Assembly (NCBI GenBank): GCA_002376845.1
Contig: DFOS01000024.1
Span: forward strand, 273,102-337,101
DNA length: 64,000 nt
Source of the DNA: Bdellovibrionaceae bacterium UBA3535
GTDB lineage: Bacteria; Bdellovibrionota; Bdellovibrionia; Bdellovibrionales; UBA840
Direction of reading: 5' to 3'
This document shows positions 15,350-24,778 of this stretch, in pieces. Under the pieces are notes generated by a model, which was not told the origin of the DNA, ran no database searches, and saw only the letters and a list, made by a program, of their open reading frames with translations. The translations under genes were made by a program, and so were the position numbers. Position 1 is the first letter of the stretch. The number at the start of each line of letters is the position of its first letter.

Positions 15350-16423
15350 CTAGCGTTTTGAACTACGCTGAATCGACTCTACCCAAGCATCATAGTCGGC
15401 CAAAAATTGCTCCCATTCTTTCTTGTCAGCCGGCTTAGTTAGATCGGCTTCATAACCATGTACGCTTCTAAATAAAGGGCGAAATACGCCGTGAAAAAGT
15501 TCATACAATCGTGCTTCCCAAGAAGCTTGAGCTTCCTTGCTTGCAGAAACATCATAGGGCCTATTTTTTTGCTGCATCTCCTTTTGCCAGGACTCATAAA
15601 AGCGTCCACTAAGATACTCAGGTTGCAAAGGCATTTTTACCGCAGCTTGAGGCATTACGATGACAGCTGCCCCATAGGCATAGTAGGCAAAAAACGTAAT
15701 GGCCACCTCTGAGGGGAGGTTGCGACTTATGTGATTGAAGGGGGTCAGCCAAGACATTTGCCGGCGAATGTGCACTTCATACGTATAGGCAAATCCATTT
15801 TTTTCATATGCCTCCACCACGTTGTCCGGAAATCTGACCAGATCGCTGAGGTTAAAAATGGGCACATAAACCGGGTAGCCAAAAAAGAATATGGATAATG
15901 CAGAAAGGCTTGTGCCAAGCGTTCTACGTATTGCTTTGTGAACGAAAATCGCATGATGCATGTGATCTTTCAAAGAGTTCTCTCTATAAATTCCTGAAGC
16001 TATACTTTCTTTATTTAAAAACTTTACGGATGATAAAATCTTGAGCCTTGTTTCAATGGATTTTTTTGCATCAAATTTTGGAAGAATTTGTTTCTTAAGG
16101 CTTGGTGGATCCAGTTTGTACAAAAAACTTTCCCATTGTTTGGGACTGATACCCATGTCTGGGTCAAGTGCCTCCAGTGATTGCTTCATGTTCTCGATAA
16201 AATCAGGATCTTGTTTTTTCAGAGGGGCTAGAGACTCTTTTAAGTACTTTGTGGCGGAGCCTTCGGAAGCTTGAACAATAAGACGAATCAAGCGCGTGTT
16301 CTTTGGGCCAAAATTTTGCTCGATAGATGCAAAGTCAAATTTATCACGAGAAAAAAGATCGGTACATTGATTGGCCCAAGCAAATGAAGGAAGAATAAGG
16401 AGCAATAAAAAAAGGCGGCTCAT
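15350..16423 (-). CDS. Secreted or membrane-associated protein, unknown function
   Basis: 357 aa with an N-terminal Sec signal peptide (SRLFLLLLILPSFAWA) and then a Cys (NQCTDLF). The first third is alpha-helical and charged. Two hydrophobic stretches follow at about residues 172-190 (LGTSLSALSIFFFGYPVYV) and 240-262 (VAITFFAYYAYGAAVIVMP). A His-rich segment lies between (DHMHHAIFVHKAI). The last ~90 residues are Trp/Tyr-rich. I recognise no family. It lies tail-to-tail with the accessory patch, 8 bp beyond the right 17-bp repeat. Confidence 0.75.
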   Translation of the reverse strand: MSRLFLLLLILPSFAWANQCTDLFSRDKFDFASIEQNFGPKNTRLIRLIVQASEGSATKYLKESLAPLKKQDPDFIENMKQSLEALDPDMGISPKQWESFLYKLDPPSLKKQILPKFDAKKSIETRLKILSSVKFLNKESIASGIYRENSLKDHMHHAIFVHKAIRRTLGTSLSALSIFFFGYPVYVPIFNLSDLVRFPDNVVEAYEKNGFAYTYEVHIRRQMSWLTPFNHISRNLPSEVAITFFAYYAYGAAVIVMPQAAVKMPLQPEYLSGRFYESWQKEMQQKNRPYDVSASKEAQASWEARLYELFHGVFRPLFRSVHGYEADLTKPADKKEWEQFLADYDAWVESIQRSSKR

Positions 16424-16484
16424 ACTTTATGTATAGCAGCCGCCCAATGATTTGCTTCTAGCAAATGCCTAAAATGTAAACTTT

Positions 16485-17810
16485 TTACTTAAGGTGTGTG
16501 GTCTCAATAGTAATCTTTGAGCCGTCATTTGTCGTGGTAGAGCCTTTTTCTAGTAGCTCATCAACCTTTTCTGGAGACAAAAGATCATTTAGGTCTTCAA
16601 TGCTGCCAGACCAAAACTTCTCTGCTCTAGAAGAGCTCAATACTACACCAACATTGCCATTAGCTGTTGGAACAAATTTGTTCCAATCGTTTTGTTTTCC
16701 CGGACCTTTAACACCACTTTGAGCCGAAACAATAATATAATTGTTGCGAGCAAAGTTGCGTGGGTTTGCGTAATAGAGCACAGACTCATAAGGCGTAAAA
16801 GTACCAACTTTTACGTTAACGGGGTAGCTTGCTTCATTGCCAACTCCCATAGGGTTACGTTGGTTGACAAAGTTCATGGATACGCCAGCAAAAGCGCCGC
16901 TTAGGTCGTTAGTTTCATCCATTTCTCCGGTGATAATTCCAAAGCCAAGACGAAAGCGAGCGTTTCGTGAGTTGTCGATCTTGCCTGCCACTTTTTTCGG
17001 TTCGGCGTCCTTTTGAACAAAGGTTAGGATGTCGTAATCCCAAACGATGGCAGACTCTTGCTCTTTAGTAGCCATATCATAAATAAAGACTTGGATGGGA
17101 CGCCCTACCCAAGCAAGGTTAACGCTATTCTTTTTAAAGACAATATTGGCTAGAAAGCGTAGGGGTTTACCAAGAACACCTAAGCGGCTAACCCAAGATT
17201 CAATGCCCTTAAAGGTAGAATCACTCACGCGAATTTGTGGCGACATAATCAAATAAGCTGCGTGGGAGCTAGAGTCCAAAATATTTAATCTTTGCACATA
17301 GTCATCTACAAGCGGCAGCTCTTTAACAGTTTTTGGTATTTCATTTATACTAGAGATGATTTTTTCTAAGCCTAAATCCAGCTCGTTCGATTTATTATAG
17401 AGATCCAAGATTTCCTCATAAGAGACATCATCACTGTAAGTTTCTTGAATTTCACGAAAGGAGGGTAGGTGATCCAGTTGGCTAATTTGCTTTAAATAAT
17501 TTATTCGCTCTGTTTGAGAGGCTTTTTCATTTTTTAATAGTTTGTCGGCAAATTCTTTGTAGTCATCTACCGATTTCATATAATCGACCAAAAAATTCTT
17601 TCCATTTTTGACGGCTAAAGCAAAAACTTTGGCTCTTTCATTATGGCCTTTCAGTTCTTTTAAAGGAATGGTAACAACGTATTTACCATTAGCATAGAAG
17701 GCATCCACCATACCTGGGTTGGCTCTTTCTAGAATTTTGTCTTTTAAAACATCGTTAACAGCAAAAGCGTTGGCGCTTAATAGCAGTAAAATACTAATGA
17801 TTGATTTCAT
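16485..17810 (-). CDS. Periplasmic or outer-membrane protein, unknown function
   Basis: 441 aa with a Sec signal peptide (MKSIISILLLLSANAFA). The N-terminal half (to ~190) is helical and Lys/Glu/Asp-rich. The C-terminal half is beta-rich with alternating hydrophobic residues (RFRLGFGIITGEM, FAGVSMNFV, YIIVSAQSG) and a Ser/Thr-rich tail, and could be a small barrel or sandwich domain. No family is recognised. The ATG at 17810 is supported by the signal peptide. It lies 62 bp from the 15350-16423 gene, same strand, and could be co-transcribed with it. Confidence 0.78.
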   Translation of the reverse strand: MKSIISILLLLSANAFAVNDVLKDKILERANPGMVDAFYANGKYVVTIPLKELKGHNERAKVFALAVKNGKNFLVDYMKSVDDYKEFADKLLKNEKASQTERINYLKQISQLDHLPSFREIQETYSDDVSYEEILDLYNKSNELDLGLEKIISSINEIPKTVKELPLVDDYVQRLNILDSSSHAAYLIMSPQIRVSDSTFKGIESWVSRLGVLGKPLRFLANIVFKKNSVNLAWVGRPIQVFIYDMATKEQESAIVWDYDILTFVQKDAEPKKVAGKIDNSRNARFRLGFGIITGEMDETNDLSGAFAGVSMNFVNQRNPMGVGNEASYPVNVKVGTFTPYESVLYYANPRNFARNNYIIVSAQSGVKGPGKQNDWNKFVPTANGNVGVVLSSSRAEKFWSGSIEDLNDLLSPEKVDELLEKGSTTTNDGSKITIETTHLK

Positions 17811-17953
17811 GAAGTCCCCTTTTGTTAATGTGCATAGGCAAACTAAAGGGAATAGATAAAGAAACGTAGCTTCTGTGAAAGAAATGTAAAATGTTTAGAA
17901 CTTTTTCACAAATTACCGAGTAGAAAGGAGAAGGATTGCTGATTACTAATTAA

Positions 17954-18649
17954 TCAGCCTTCGGTAAGTGCTGAAATATATTTCTCTTTTCCAAAAACCA
18001 CCAATATGTCATCGGTAGTAAACTGCATATCACTATCGGGAACTCCAAGCACAACAAGTGACTTTTCTCTTTCTCCTAAGGTCAAAAACTTGCGGCTCTC
18101 TTTGCGGCGAATAACAGTGACTAGATTTACGTGGTACTTTTTGCGCAGATCGATCTCATTCAATGTTTTTCCAATAAAAGGGTCAGGCACTTTTACTTCG
18201 GCAATGGAGTACTCGTCGTTTAACTCCAAACTTTCCACTACGCCTTGAATGGTGAGTCGTCTGGCAAGTTGTTCTGCCGAATCTCCTTCGGGCAAAACAA
18301 GATCCTCAATTTTCATTAGGTTTAATAGCTTTTCATGAACAGGAGAGACCACCCGGTTGACAATGTTTTTTACTCCCAATTCCTGCAAGTGAGCAGTAGT
18401 TAACATGGAGCTTTCAAAATCCTCACCAATGGCAACGATCACGGCATCCATTTCCGTTAGGCCAAGACCTTTTAATGCCTTGATATCTTTTGAGTCCGCG
18501 ACCACAGCATGGGATACTTTGTCGCGTACTAGCTCCACACGTTCTTCGCGTACATCCAATGCCAATACCTCGGCTTTTCGGCCCATCAAACTGAGGGATA
18601 AATTGAGGCCAAAGTGTCCAAGGCCAATAACTGCAAAGCGTTTTGTCAT
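17954..18649 (-). CDS. TrkA/KtrA-type K+ uptake regulatory subunit (RCK)
   Basis: Cytoplasmic gating ring subunit that binds NAD(H)/ATP and regulates the K+ channel-like partner. 231 aa. The RCK-N Rossmann motif is GLGHFG (residues ~8-13), with an acidic residue at the end of beta2 (LALDVREE). The RCK-C (TrkA-C) domain starts near residue 140 (EVKVPDPFIGKTLNEIDLRKKY). A single RCK pair fits KtrA more than the two-repeat E. coli TrkA. It lies 8 bp downstream of the trkH-like gene, same strand, forming one operon. Confidence 0.92.
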   Translation of the reverse strand: MTKRFAVIGLGHFGLNLSLSLMGRKAEVLALDVREERVELVRDKVSHAVVADSKDIKALKGLGLTEMDAVIVAIGEDFESSMLTTAHLQELGVKNIVNRVVSPVHEKLLNLMKIEDLVLPEGDSAEQLARRLTIQGVVESLELNDEYSIAEVKVPDPFIGKTLNEIDLRKKYHVNLVTVIRRKESRKFLTLGEREKSLVVLGVPDSDMQFTTDDILVVFGKEKYISALTEG

Positions 18650-18657
18650 ATCTGCTC

Positions 18658-20496
18658 CTAACTAATAGGAATATTTTCTTTTAGTAGTTTATAATTATTT
18701 TTCTTCATCTGTAAAAAGAATCCACTTAAAAATGTAATAAAGCCAATTCTGCCTGTATACATAAGGGCGATAATGATGAGTTTACTGGGCTCAGAAAGAT
18801 TGGCAGTAACACCACGAGTAAGCCCCACGGTAGAGAAAGCGGATACGGCCTCGAAAAATAAGTCAAAGGCCTTTGCTTGCGGCTCTAAAAGTATTAGGGC
18901 AATGGTGGCAACAAATAAAATGCTTAGGGATACAATGATAATATTAAATGCCTTAAAGACAGAGTGATTGGTAAGCTCTCGACCATAGATCTCTATATGC
19001 TTGCGGCCCTGTACCGTCGCCTTAACGGCTAAAAACGCGATGGCTATGGTTAAGTTTTTAATGCCGCCCGCCGTAGACATTGGAGATCCACCAATCCACA
19101 TTAGTGCAATCACTACAAGACATGTTACCATGGATAAAGATTCTGTAGCCCAAATATTAAAACCCGCAGTTCGCGAGGTTATTGATAAAAAAGTAGATTG
19201 ATACAAACGCTCTTTCCAATCTAGCCCGGCAAAGGAGGAGCTTCCTTCTAAAAGAAAAATAAAGAGCGCACCTAGAAAAATTAACCAGGCACTTGTTACT
19301 AATACCAGCCTAGTGGGTATTTTAATAAAATGCACACCGCGCTTTTTGGGGTTCAAGGATTCATAAAGGTTGATAATGACGGGAAAGCCAATTCCACCAA
19401 TGACGATTAATAACATGATAGTTAAACCATAAAATACATTGGACGCGTAGGGTTCCACTGCAAGGCCGCCTTGGTGCAGAGAAAAACCAGCATTACAAAA
19501 AGCAGAGATTGCATGAAAAATAGCGGCGTAAAGTTCTTTAATATTTAAAGCCTGAAACTCAAATCCCTTAGAAAGATAAATAAGAGTGGCGCCTATTGCC
19601 TGTATGGTAAAAGTAAAAGCAGTAATTTTAGCTAAAATGCCACCAATTTCTCCCATACGATCTTCGCTGATAATATCACTCATCAAGACTCGTTCTTTAA
19701 GCCCTAAGCCACCCGAGAATAAAATTCCAAAGGCTAAAGATAGGGTCATGATTCCTAGGCCGCCGATTTGAAAAAGAAAACAGATAATGAATTGTCCTAA
19801 GGGAGTGAAGTCGGTAGCCGTCTCTAGTACGGTCAGGCCAGTAACACAAAGAGCGCTCGTAGATGTAAAGAGGGCATCCAGCCAGGAGATACCATTTACA
19901 GTGGCCTTCGGTAGTTTTAGAAGCAATGTGCCAATTAAAATGGGAATAGCAAAGGAAATGGAAAATACCTGTGCCGCGCTTAAACTGTATTTAGAAAGTA
20001 TCGAGGTAGAGCGAAAAAAGCGGATTAACTCACCCAGTACCAATGCTAGTTGCGTTAAGCCCAGGTAGGCAATGGTAATGTCATCAATTCCTAGGTTGGG
20101 GTGTAGCCTCTGGATCGAAGAGTGAATGAGCTCGCCTTTAATAAAATAAAGTAGTAGTGCGGCGACGATAAAGTTTTCAAACCATCGATCTTTAATATGA
20201 GTGATAATGCCTTTAGCGAGAAACCAACGCAGGAGCTCTTGTAGGCAAAACAAGATCACAATTACTTGTATGCTTTGCACGACGATCGCGTTCCACTGAT
20301 CGCTGAGATAGAAACCAATTCTTAGAATGAAAACAAAAAACGAAAGGAAACCCAAGGTGTAAACAACGCGATCAAAAAAACGGGTGATCACCTTTCGATC
20401 TATAAAGCTCATTGAAAAATCATACACCAGTGGAGCCTGGCCGGGGGAGATGCGGTGAGTTAAATCCCAAAACAGGGGCAATCTTCTGGTATGCAT
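18658..20496 (-). CDS. TrkH/KtrB-family K+ transporter
   Basis: Inner-membrane K+ uptake protein with four pseudo-repeats, each with a pore loop: TSALCVTGLTV, AISAFCNAGFSL, SITSRTAGFNI and AVSAFSTVGLTRG. The Gly residues of the filter are all present. About five extra N-terminal membrane helices (within ~70-230) make it longer (~610-645 aa) than KtrB (~450). The start is uncertain: ATG at 20496 is used here, while 20601 would overlap the divergent kinase by 81 bp and 20412 is also possible. None has a clear RBS. It is followed by its RCK partner. Confidence 0.9.
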   Translation of the reverse strand: MHTRRLPLFWDLTHRISPGQAPLVYDFSMSFIDRKVITRFFDRVVYTLGFLSFFVFILRIGFYLSDQWNAIVVQSIQVIVILFCLQELLRWFLAKGIITHIKDRWFENFIVAALLLYFIKGELIHSSIQRLHPNLGIDDITIAYLGLTQLALVLGELIRFFRSTSILSKYSLSAAQVFSISFAIPILIGTLLLKLPKATVNGISWLDALFTSTSALCVTGLTVLETATDFTPLGQFIICFLFQIGGLGIMTLSLAFGILFSGGLGLKERVLMSDIISEDRMGEIGGILAKITAFTFTIQAIGATLIYLSKGFEFQALNIKELYAAIFHAISAFCNAGFSLHQGGLAVEPYASNVFYGLTIMLLIVIGGIGFPVIINLYESLNPKKRGVHFIKIPTRLVLVTSAWLIFLGALFIFLLEGSSSFAGLDWKERLYQSTFLSITSRTAGFNIWATESLSMVTCLVVIALMWIGGSPMSTAGGIKNLTIAIAFLAVKATVQGRKHIEIYGRELTNHSVFKAFNIIIVSLSILFVATIALILLEPQAKAFDLFFEAVSAFSTVGLTRGVTANLSEPSKLIIIALMYTGRIGFITFLSGFFLQMKKNNYKLLKENIPIS

Positions 20497-20520
20497 AAAA
20501 GGATTGTTTAAAATCAAACT

Positions 20521-21267
20521 ATGTTCGAAAAGCATAACCCCATAAAAGGTTCTAGGGCCCTGGAGTGTGAGCTCCATGGCTTGGAAGAGCTGCGAAAGCA
20601 TAAAAAACTACATGGTCTGGATTTGCCGGAAGTAATAGAGCTAAAGCCGGACAAGTTGCTACTTAAGAGCATTGAATCCGTTCCGCCAACGGCAAAGGAC
20701 TGGCAAAACTTAGGGGCGGGTTTGGCTAGGCTGCACCAAGTACAAGGGGAGTCTTTTGGTTTCTATGAAGACAATTTTATTGGCTTGAATGAGCAAAAAA
20801 ATAAGCCATGTAACGATTGGGCAGAGTTTTTTATCAAGCACCGACTGTATTTCCAAATCAATTTAATTCTTAGTCCTTCTGTTAAAAATGAATTTCTACA
20901 AATAATGACTGCTATTGAGGGCAAACTCTACACATTTTTGAATCAGCACAATCCTAGGGCCTCTCTGCTACATGGCGATTTATGGTCAGGTAATGTGATG
21001 TTCGCAAAAAGTGGTCCGTATTTGATCGATCCGGCAGTTTATTATGGTGACCGAGAATGCGATATTGCCATGACCAGGCTATTTGGCGGCTTTGATTCTG
21101 CATTTTACAAGGCCTACAATGAGCTTTACCCTTTAAAGGAGAATTATGAAATACGAGAAAAGATATACAATCTTTACCACTATTTAAACCACTACAATAT
21201 TTTTGGAAAGTCTTACTTGTCGGCTTGCCAAAGGCTAACTAAAGAGCTTGCTTTATCTTTTTTATGA
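20521..21267 (+). CDS. Fructosamine/ketosamine 3-kinase family protein, N-terminally short
   Basis: Aminoglycoside-phosphotransferase-fold kinase; the family phosphorylates sugar adducts on proteins and so deglycates them. HGDLWSGNVMF carries the catalytic Asp and metal-binding Asn, and LIDPAVYYGDRECDIAMTRLFGGF is the metal/DxD segment typical of fructosamine kinases. At 248 aa it is shorter than the usual ~285. It begins at what looks like the beta3 Lys (MFEKHN), so the Gly-rich nucleotide loop is missing. An in-frame stop (TAA at 20509) rules out a longer frame here. It may be truncated or an active short variant. It is divergent from trkH and overlaps SnoaL by 29 bp at its 3' end. Confidence 0.83.
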   Translation: MFEKHNPIKGSRALECELHGLEELRKHKKLHGLDLPEVIELKPDKLLLKSIESVPPTAKDWQNLGAGLARLHQVQGESFGFYEDNFIGLNEQKNKPCNDWAEFFIKHRLYFQINLILSPSVKNEFLQIMTAIEGKLYTFLNQHNPRASLLHGDLWSGNVMFAKSGPYLIDPAVYYGDRECDIAMTRLFGGFDSAFYKAYNELYPLKENYEIREKIYNLYHYLNHYNIFGKSYLSACQRLTKELALSFL

Positions 21268-21670
21268 CACTGCCAAGTAGGGGAATGTTCTCGTAAATAA
21301 ATTCGCCCATATCAAAGTACTCTTTATGCAAAATTACTTGGTCACGATCGTTGAAGATTATTTTCGTCATACCTTCAAGCGATACAGGTTTACCGCCTTT
21401 GAGCGATTTGGCTCTCAGTTGCATCTCCCAAAACAAAGCCAGAGTATCTCCACTTTCTACCTCATCGACAAAATGAAAGTTAATGGAGATCACATTTTTA
21501 TAAAGTTTTTGAAAATGTGCTTTAAGATTATTTAAGCCTTCTATCCGGCTCATTGGATCTTCAAAGATCACAGCATCTGCATATACACCGTTTAAGACAT
21601 CTAAATTCTTGGCATTTAGGCTGTTAAAAGCATTTTTCACTGCGTTGGATCGTTCGCTAATTTCTTTCAT
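21239..21670 (-). CDS. SnoaL/NTF2-like protein
   Basis: 143 aa with a cone-shaped alpha+beta fold signature: an N-terminal helix (AVKNAFNSLNAKNLDVLNGVYADAVIFEDP), a GLNNLKAHFQKLY helix, then three strands ending with IIFNDRDQVILHKEYFDMGEF. SnoaL-like proteins are often small isomerases or unknown binding proteins, and the ligand here is unknown. The C-terminal helix (YENIPLLGSVIKKIKQAL) is amphipathic. It is convergent with the kinase, with a 29-bp overlap. Confidence 0.85.
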   Translation of the reverse strand: MKEISERSNAVKNAFNSLNAKNLDVLNGVYADAVIFEDPMSRIEGLNNLKAHFQKLYKNVISINFHFVDEVESGDTLALFWEMQLRAKSLKGGKPVSLEGMTKIIFNDRDQVILHKEYFDMGEFIYENIPLLGSVIKKIKQAL

Positions 21671-21738
21671 AGTGACTCATACTACGTATTTTAATACAAT
21701 TTTCAATGTATTATTGAGTTGCTTAGACAAGGTATTAA

Positions 21739-22293
21739 ATGGCTTTATCCATAGTTCAAGATGAGAATCTTTCTCGTAAAACAAAAAATCTGACAATTCG
21801 TCCGCTAGAGAAAAAAGATGGAGATTTGCTTGAGAGCAAAGATAATTTAGCCAAAATGTTGCAAGAAATAAAAAACCTGCGTGTCAAAGATCAAGAATAT
21901 CATATCAGTGTCTTCAACACAGAGGAAAGTCAGGTGCTTGGTAGCCTTTGTCTGAGGGGCGTATGCCGAGATCGCTATCAGTCTGCAATGCTGGAAGTGG
22001 CCTTAAATCAAAAAGAAACGGGTGATTATTTATTAATGGAAATGATAGTTTCGGCTTTAGATATTTCTTTTCATGAGCTTCAGCTGAATCGTGTGGAGGT
22101 TCTGGCCGTAGCTGAGCAAATTCAATTGCAAAAAGTCATGTTAAATATAGGGCTACGCAAAGAAGGTGTACGCAAATATGCCGTCCAAAAAGATACAATA
22201 TGGAAAGATGCAGATGTTTTTGCTATTAGTGCAAGCGAGTATAAGAGCAAAAATATAGATAAGTTAATGAATGCAAGAATCAATTTGAGGTAA
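21739..22293 (+). CDS. GNAT-family N-acetyltransferase (RimJ/RimL-like)
   Basis: 184 aa. The N-terminal strand LTIRPLEKKDGDLL, the strand LGSLCLRGV and the YQSAMLEVALNQKETGDYLLMEMIVSAL region followed by ELQLNRVEVLAVAEQIQLQKVMLNIGLRKEGVRK fit the RimJ-like GNAT fold, the last part being the acetyl-CoA-proximal region in these enzymes. The canonical Q/R-x-x-G-x-G/A loop is weak (KETGDYLL), so activity is uncertain. It is probably cotranscribed with the dipeptidase, with a 2-bp gap. Confidence 0.75.
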   Translation: MALSIVQDENLSRKTKNLTIRPLEKKDGDLLESKDNLAKMLQEIKNLRVKDQEYHISVFNTEESQVLGSLCLRGVCRDRYQSAMLEVALNQKETGDYLLMEMIVSALDISFHELQLNRVEVLAVAEQIQLQKVMLNIGLRKEGVRKYAVQKDTIWKDADVFAISASEYKSKNIDKLMNARINLR

Positions 22294-22295
22294 GT

Positions 22296-23456
22296 GTGTC
22301 GAAATTAAAGTTAAAATATTTTTTATCGATTTTTTTAGTCTCAGTTCTAGCCCTTACTCTTGCGCCAGTTGTAGCCGAGATGCAATTTAACCGTTTAAGT
22401 TCTGAAAAAGAAGTTTTTATCAGTGAGGACTTGCAGAATTTCCATGAAGAATTGTTTATTGCAGACCTGCATGCAGACTCATTATTGTGGAAGCGAAATT
22501 TGCGGCAAAAATCTTACCGCGGCCATGTGGATATTCCGAGGTTGCGGGAAGGGAATATGGGCTTTCAGTATTTTACAGTAGTCACGAAGAGCCCAAAGAA
22601 CTTGAATATAAAAGCCAATAAAGGTGATTCAGATAATATTACCACTCTTGCTATGGCGCAATTGTGGCCGCCCAAAACCTGGTACTCACTTTTTGAGCGA
22701 GCCGTTTATCAAGCCGAGCTACTGCAAAAGTATGTTGCAAAAGATGGTAAGATGATATTGATCAAAAATAGAAGCGATTTGGAAAATTTTTTAAGAAAGC
22801 GTAGAATGGACCCCCGTTGGATGGGCGTGTCACTAGGTCTAGAGGGTGCCCATGCTATACAGGACAATTTAGAAGAGCATTTTAAAAAGTTAGTAGGCCT
22901 TGGTTATACCATGATGGGGCCGGTACATCTTTTTGATAACGAGATTGCTGGCTCTATGCAAGGTTTTGAAAAGGGTGGACTTAGCGATAAGGGTGAGCGT
23001 TTTGTAGCCTTGGCCAATCAATACAATGTATCCATTGATCTGGCACATGCTTCTATTCCGACTATCAAAGATGTTTTGAAGCTCTCTACTAAGCCGCTAA
23101 TTGTATCGCATACAGGATTGCGTGGGCATTGTCCGAACAATCGCAATCTACCGGATGATTTGGCAAAGGAAATTGTAAGCAAGGGCGGACTCATTGGCAT
23201 TGGTTTTTGGCCAACCGCTATGTGCGGCAATGAGGTGGACAATATTGTGTCTGCCATGCGCTATGCCGTCGATCTATTGGGTGTAGATAATGTGGCTCTG
23301 GGATCGGATTTTGATGGAGCGGTAGCGGTTCCATTTACTGTGAATAAAATTAATTATTTAAGCCAACGCTTAATGGATCATGGTTTTAGTAAAAGTGAAA
23401 TTCAAAAGATTATGGGAGCCAATGCTCTTGCATTTATGGCAAAGAATTTGCCTTAG
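22296..23456 (+). CDS. Membrane-anchored M19 (renal-type) dipeptidase
   Basis: Zinc-dependent dipeptidase of 386 aa. The start is GTG at 22296 with GAGG 5 nt upstream. An uncleaved or cleaved N-terminal hydrophobic segment (residues ~8-25) directs it to the envelope. Family motifs: the HxD metal ligands in ADLHADSLLW, the Glu in SLGLEGAHAI, His in LIVSHTGLRG (followed by NNRNLPDD) and the Asp in GSDFDGA. It may recycle D-/L-amino-acid dipeptides of the envelope. It follows the GNAT gene closely. Confidence 0.92.
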   Translation: MSKLKLKYFLSIFLVSVLALTLAPVVAEMQFNRLSSEKEVFISEDLQNFHEELFIADLHADSLLWKRNLRQKSYRGHVDIPRLREGNMGFQYFTVVTKSPKNLNIKANKGDSDNITTLAMAQLWPPKTWYSLFERAVYQAELLQKYVAKDGKMILIKNRSDLENFLRKRRMDPRWMGVSLGLEGAHAIQDNLEEHFKKLVGLGYTMMGPVHLFDNEIAGSMQGFEKGGLSDKGERFVALANQYNVSIDLAHASIPTIKDVLKLSTKPLIVSHTGLRGHCPNNRNLPDDLAKEIVSKGGLIGIGFWPTAMCGNEVDNIVSAMRYAVDLLGVDNVALGSDFDGAVAVPFTVNKINYLSQRLMDHGFSKSEIQKIMGANALAFMAKNLP

Positions 23457-24709
23457 TTCCATACCTTGGAATAAAAACTTTCATACCAAGGGAAGGCCAA
23501 GAATCCTAAGTGTCCACCTTCTGGTAAGGACAAATAAGTCGCCGGTGGATAATTTTCAAACATGGATTTTGTTGGAAAAAATTCAGGATTTAAAAAATCA
23601 TCGTCTGCAGTGATGATTCTCGGAGAAAAATTAGAGGCTTGGGCTGCATCTATCCAGTAATGAAGTGAAGCAAATTCTGATTGCAATACCTTTAAAATTT
23701 CTGGTGCATGGTTCTCAAAATAGTAATTAAATACAAAATTGTCTTCCCATTCCGCTTGCTCTTTCTCATCATCAAAATGTGGAATCCAATCTAGATCGTG
23801 TACCTTTGCATACTCCTTGATGGATTTTAGAAGAGCCTGTTTAAAGCCGATTTGAATGGTATAGGGTTTTGCTTTTTCTAAGTTTTCCTCATCAATATCC
23901 GTACGGAAACCTGCTAACAGATAATCAAATACAAGTTTGATATTATCCCAAATATCATTTTCTTCTACTTTTCCAGAAACACTCAGCATTTGCTCGTCTA
24001 TGTAAGGAATGCTGTAACGAAAATCCATTGGCGGGGATATGATCGTAGTTGTGGAGAATAAAGGATCATTTGGGTCTTCAAAGGCCTGAATCACGCCTGC
24101 TACAAAGGCCCCGTAACTAGCTCCTACCAGCTCAATGCTGGTGATATTTTCTTTGCCGATTAAGTCTATGGCTTTATCCATGACTTTTCGTAGGCTTACA
24201 GCCTCATGCAAAACATCGCCAGGCTTTGCCCCGTAAGGATTTGCATTGATGTAATCTTTGGACCATGGATTTGGTAGGGCAAGGAAATGATAACCAAGTT
24301 TTTCAAAACGATCATAGGCTCTTCTGGAATGGCTGCTGGCTGCATTATTAAAAATACCAGGCAAGTAGATAATTAGAGGTCGTTTTAAGTCTACGTAATA
24401 TGCTTCCGATTCCATTACATCTCGGTCTCGTGAATCATATTTTGGATGACGCCATCTTTTTTCTTGTTGTACGTGATACATTACGGGTATACGGTTACGA
24501 AAAGCCTCTTTGACCCATATTTTTTTCTTTTTAGCAGATTTTGCCAAAAACCAACGAGCCTTTAGTGAGCCCCAAAAACTGGTTTCATAGGAATCTTCGA
24601 AGCCGAGGTTGTCGACACCTACTTGAAAAGTTTTTGCTGTATAAATAGCTTCCGTGTTCCAACCGGCATGGGATGATAGAATTAAGAATGCTGAAATCAA
24701 AAACGCCAT
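23453..24709 (-). CDS. Secreted alpha/beta-hydrolase-like protein
   Basis: 418 aa with an N-terminal Sec signal peptide (FLISAFLILSSHAGW). IIYLPGIFNNA gives the oxyanion-hole strand, and VELVGASYGAF is the GxSxG nucleophile elbow. A late Asp (RIITADDDFLN) and His (LPEGGHLGF) complete a plausible Ser-Asp-His triad. The middle ~170 residues form a helical cap. The fold matches alpha/beta hydrolases; substrate unknown, possibly an esterase or a lipase. It is convergent with the dipeptidase, overlapping by 4 bp. Confidence 0.85.
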   Translation of the reverse strand: MAFLISAFLILSSHAGWNTEAIYTAKTFQVGVDNLGFEDSYETSFWGSLKARWFLAKSAKKKKIWVKEAFRNRIPVMYHVQQEKRWRHPKYDSRDRDVMESEAYYVDLKRPLIIYLPGIFNNAASSHSRRAYDRFEKLGYHFLALPNPWSKDYINANPYGAKPGDVLHEAVSLRKVMDKAIDLIGKENITSIELVGASYGAFVAGVIQAFEDPNDPLFSTTTIISPPMDFRYSIPYIDEQMLSVSGKVEENDIWDNIKLVFDYLLAGFRTDIDEENLEKAKPYTIQIGFKQALLKSIKEYAKVHDLDWIPHFDDEKEQAEWEDNFVFNYYFENHAPEILKVLQSEFASLHYWIDAAQASNFSPRIITADDDFLNPEFFPTKSMFENYPPATYLSLPEGGHLGFLAFPWYESFYSKVWN

Positions 24710-24778
24710 AGCTAAATTTTATATAGCTATGGCGCACTTGAGAACCCTTTATTTGTCAGATTAGACAAAACGGTACAA

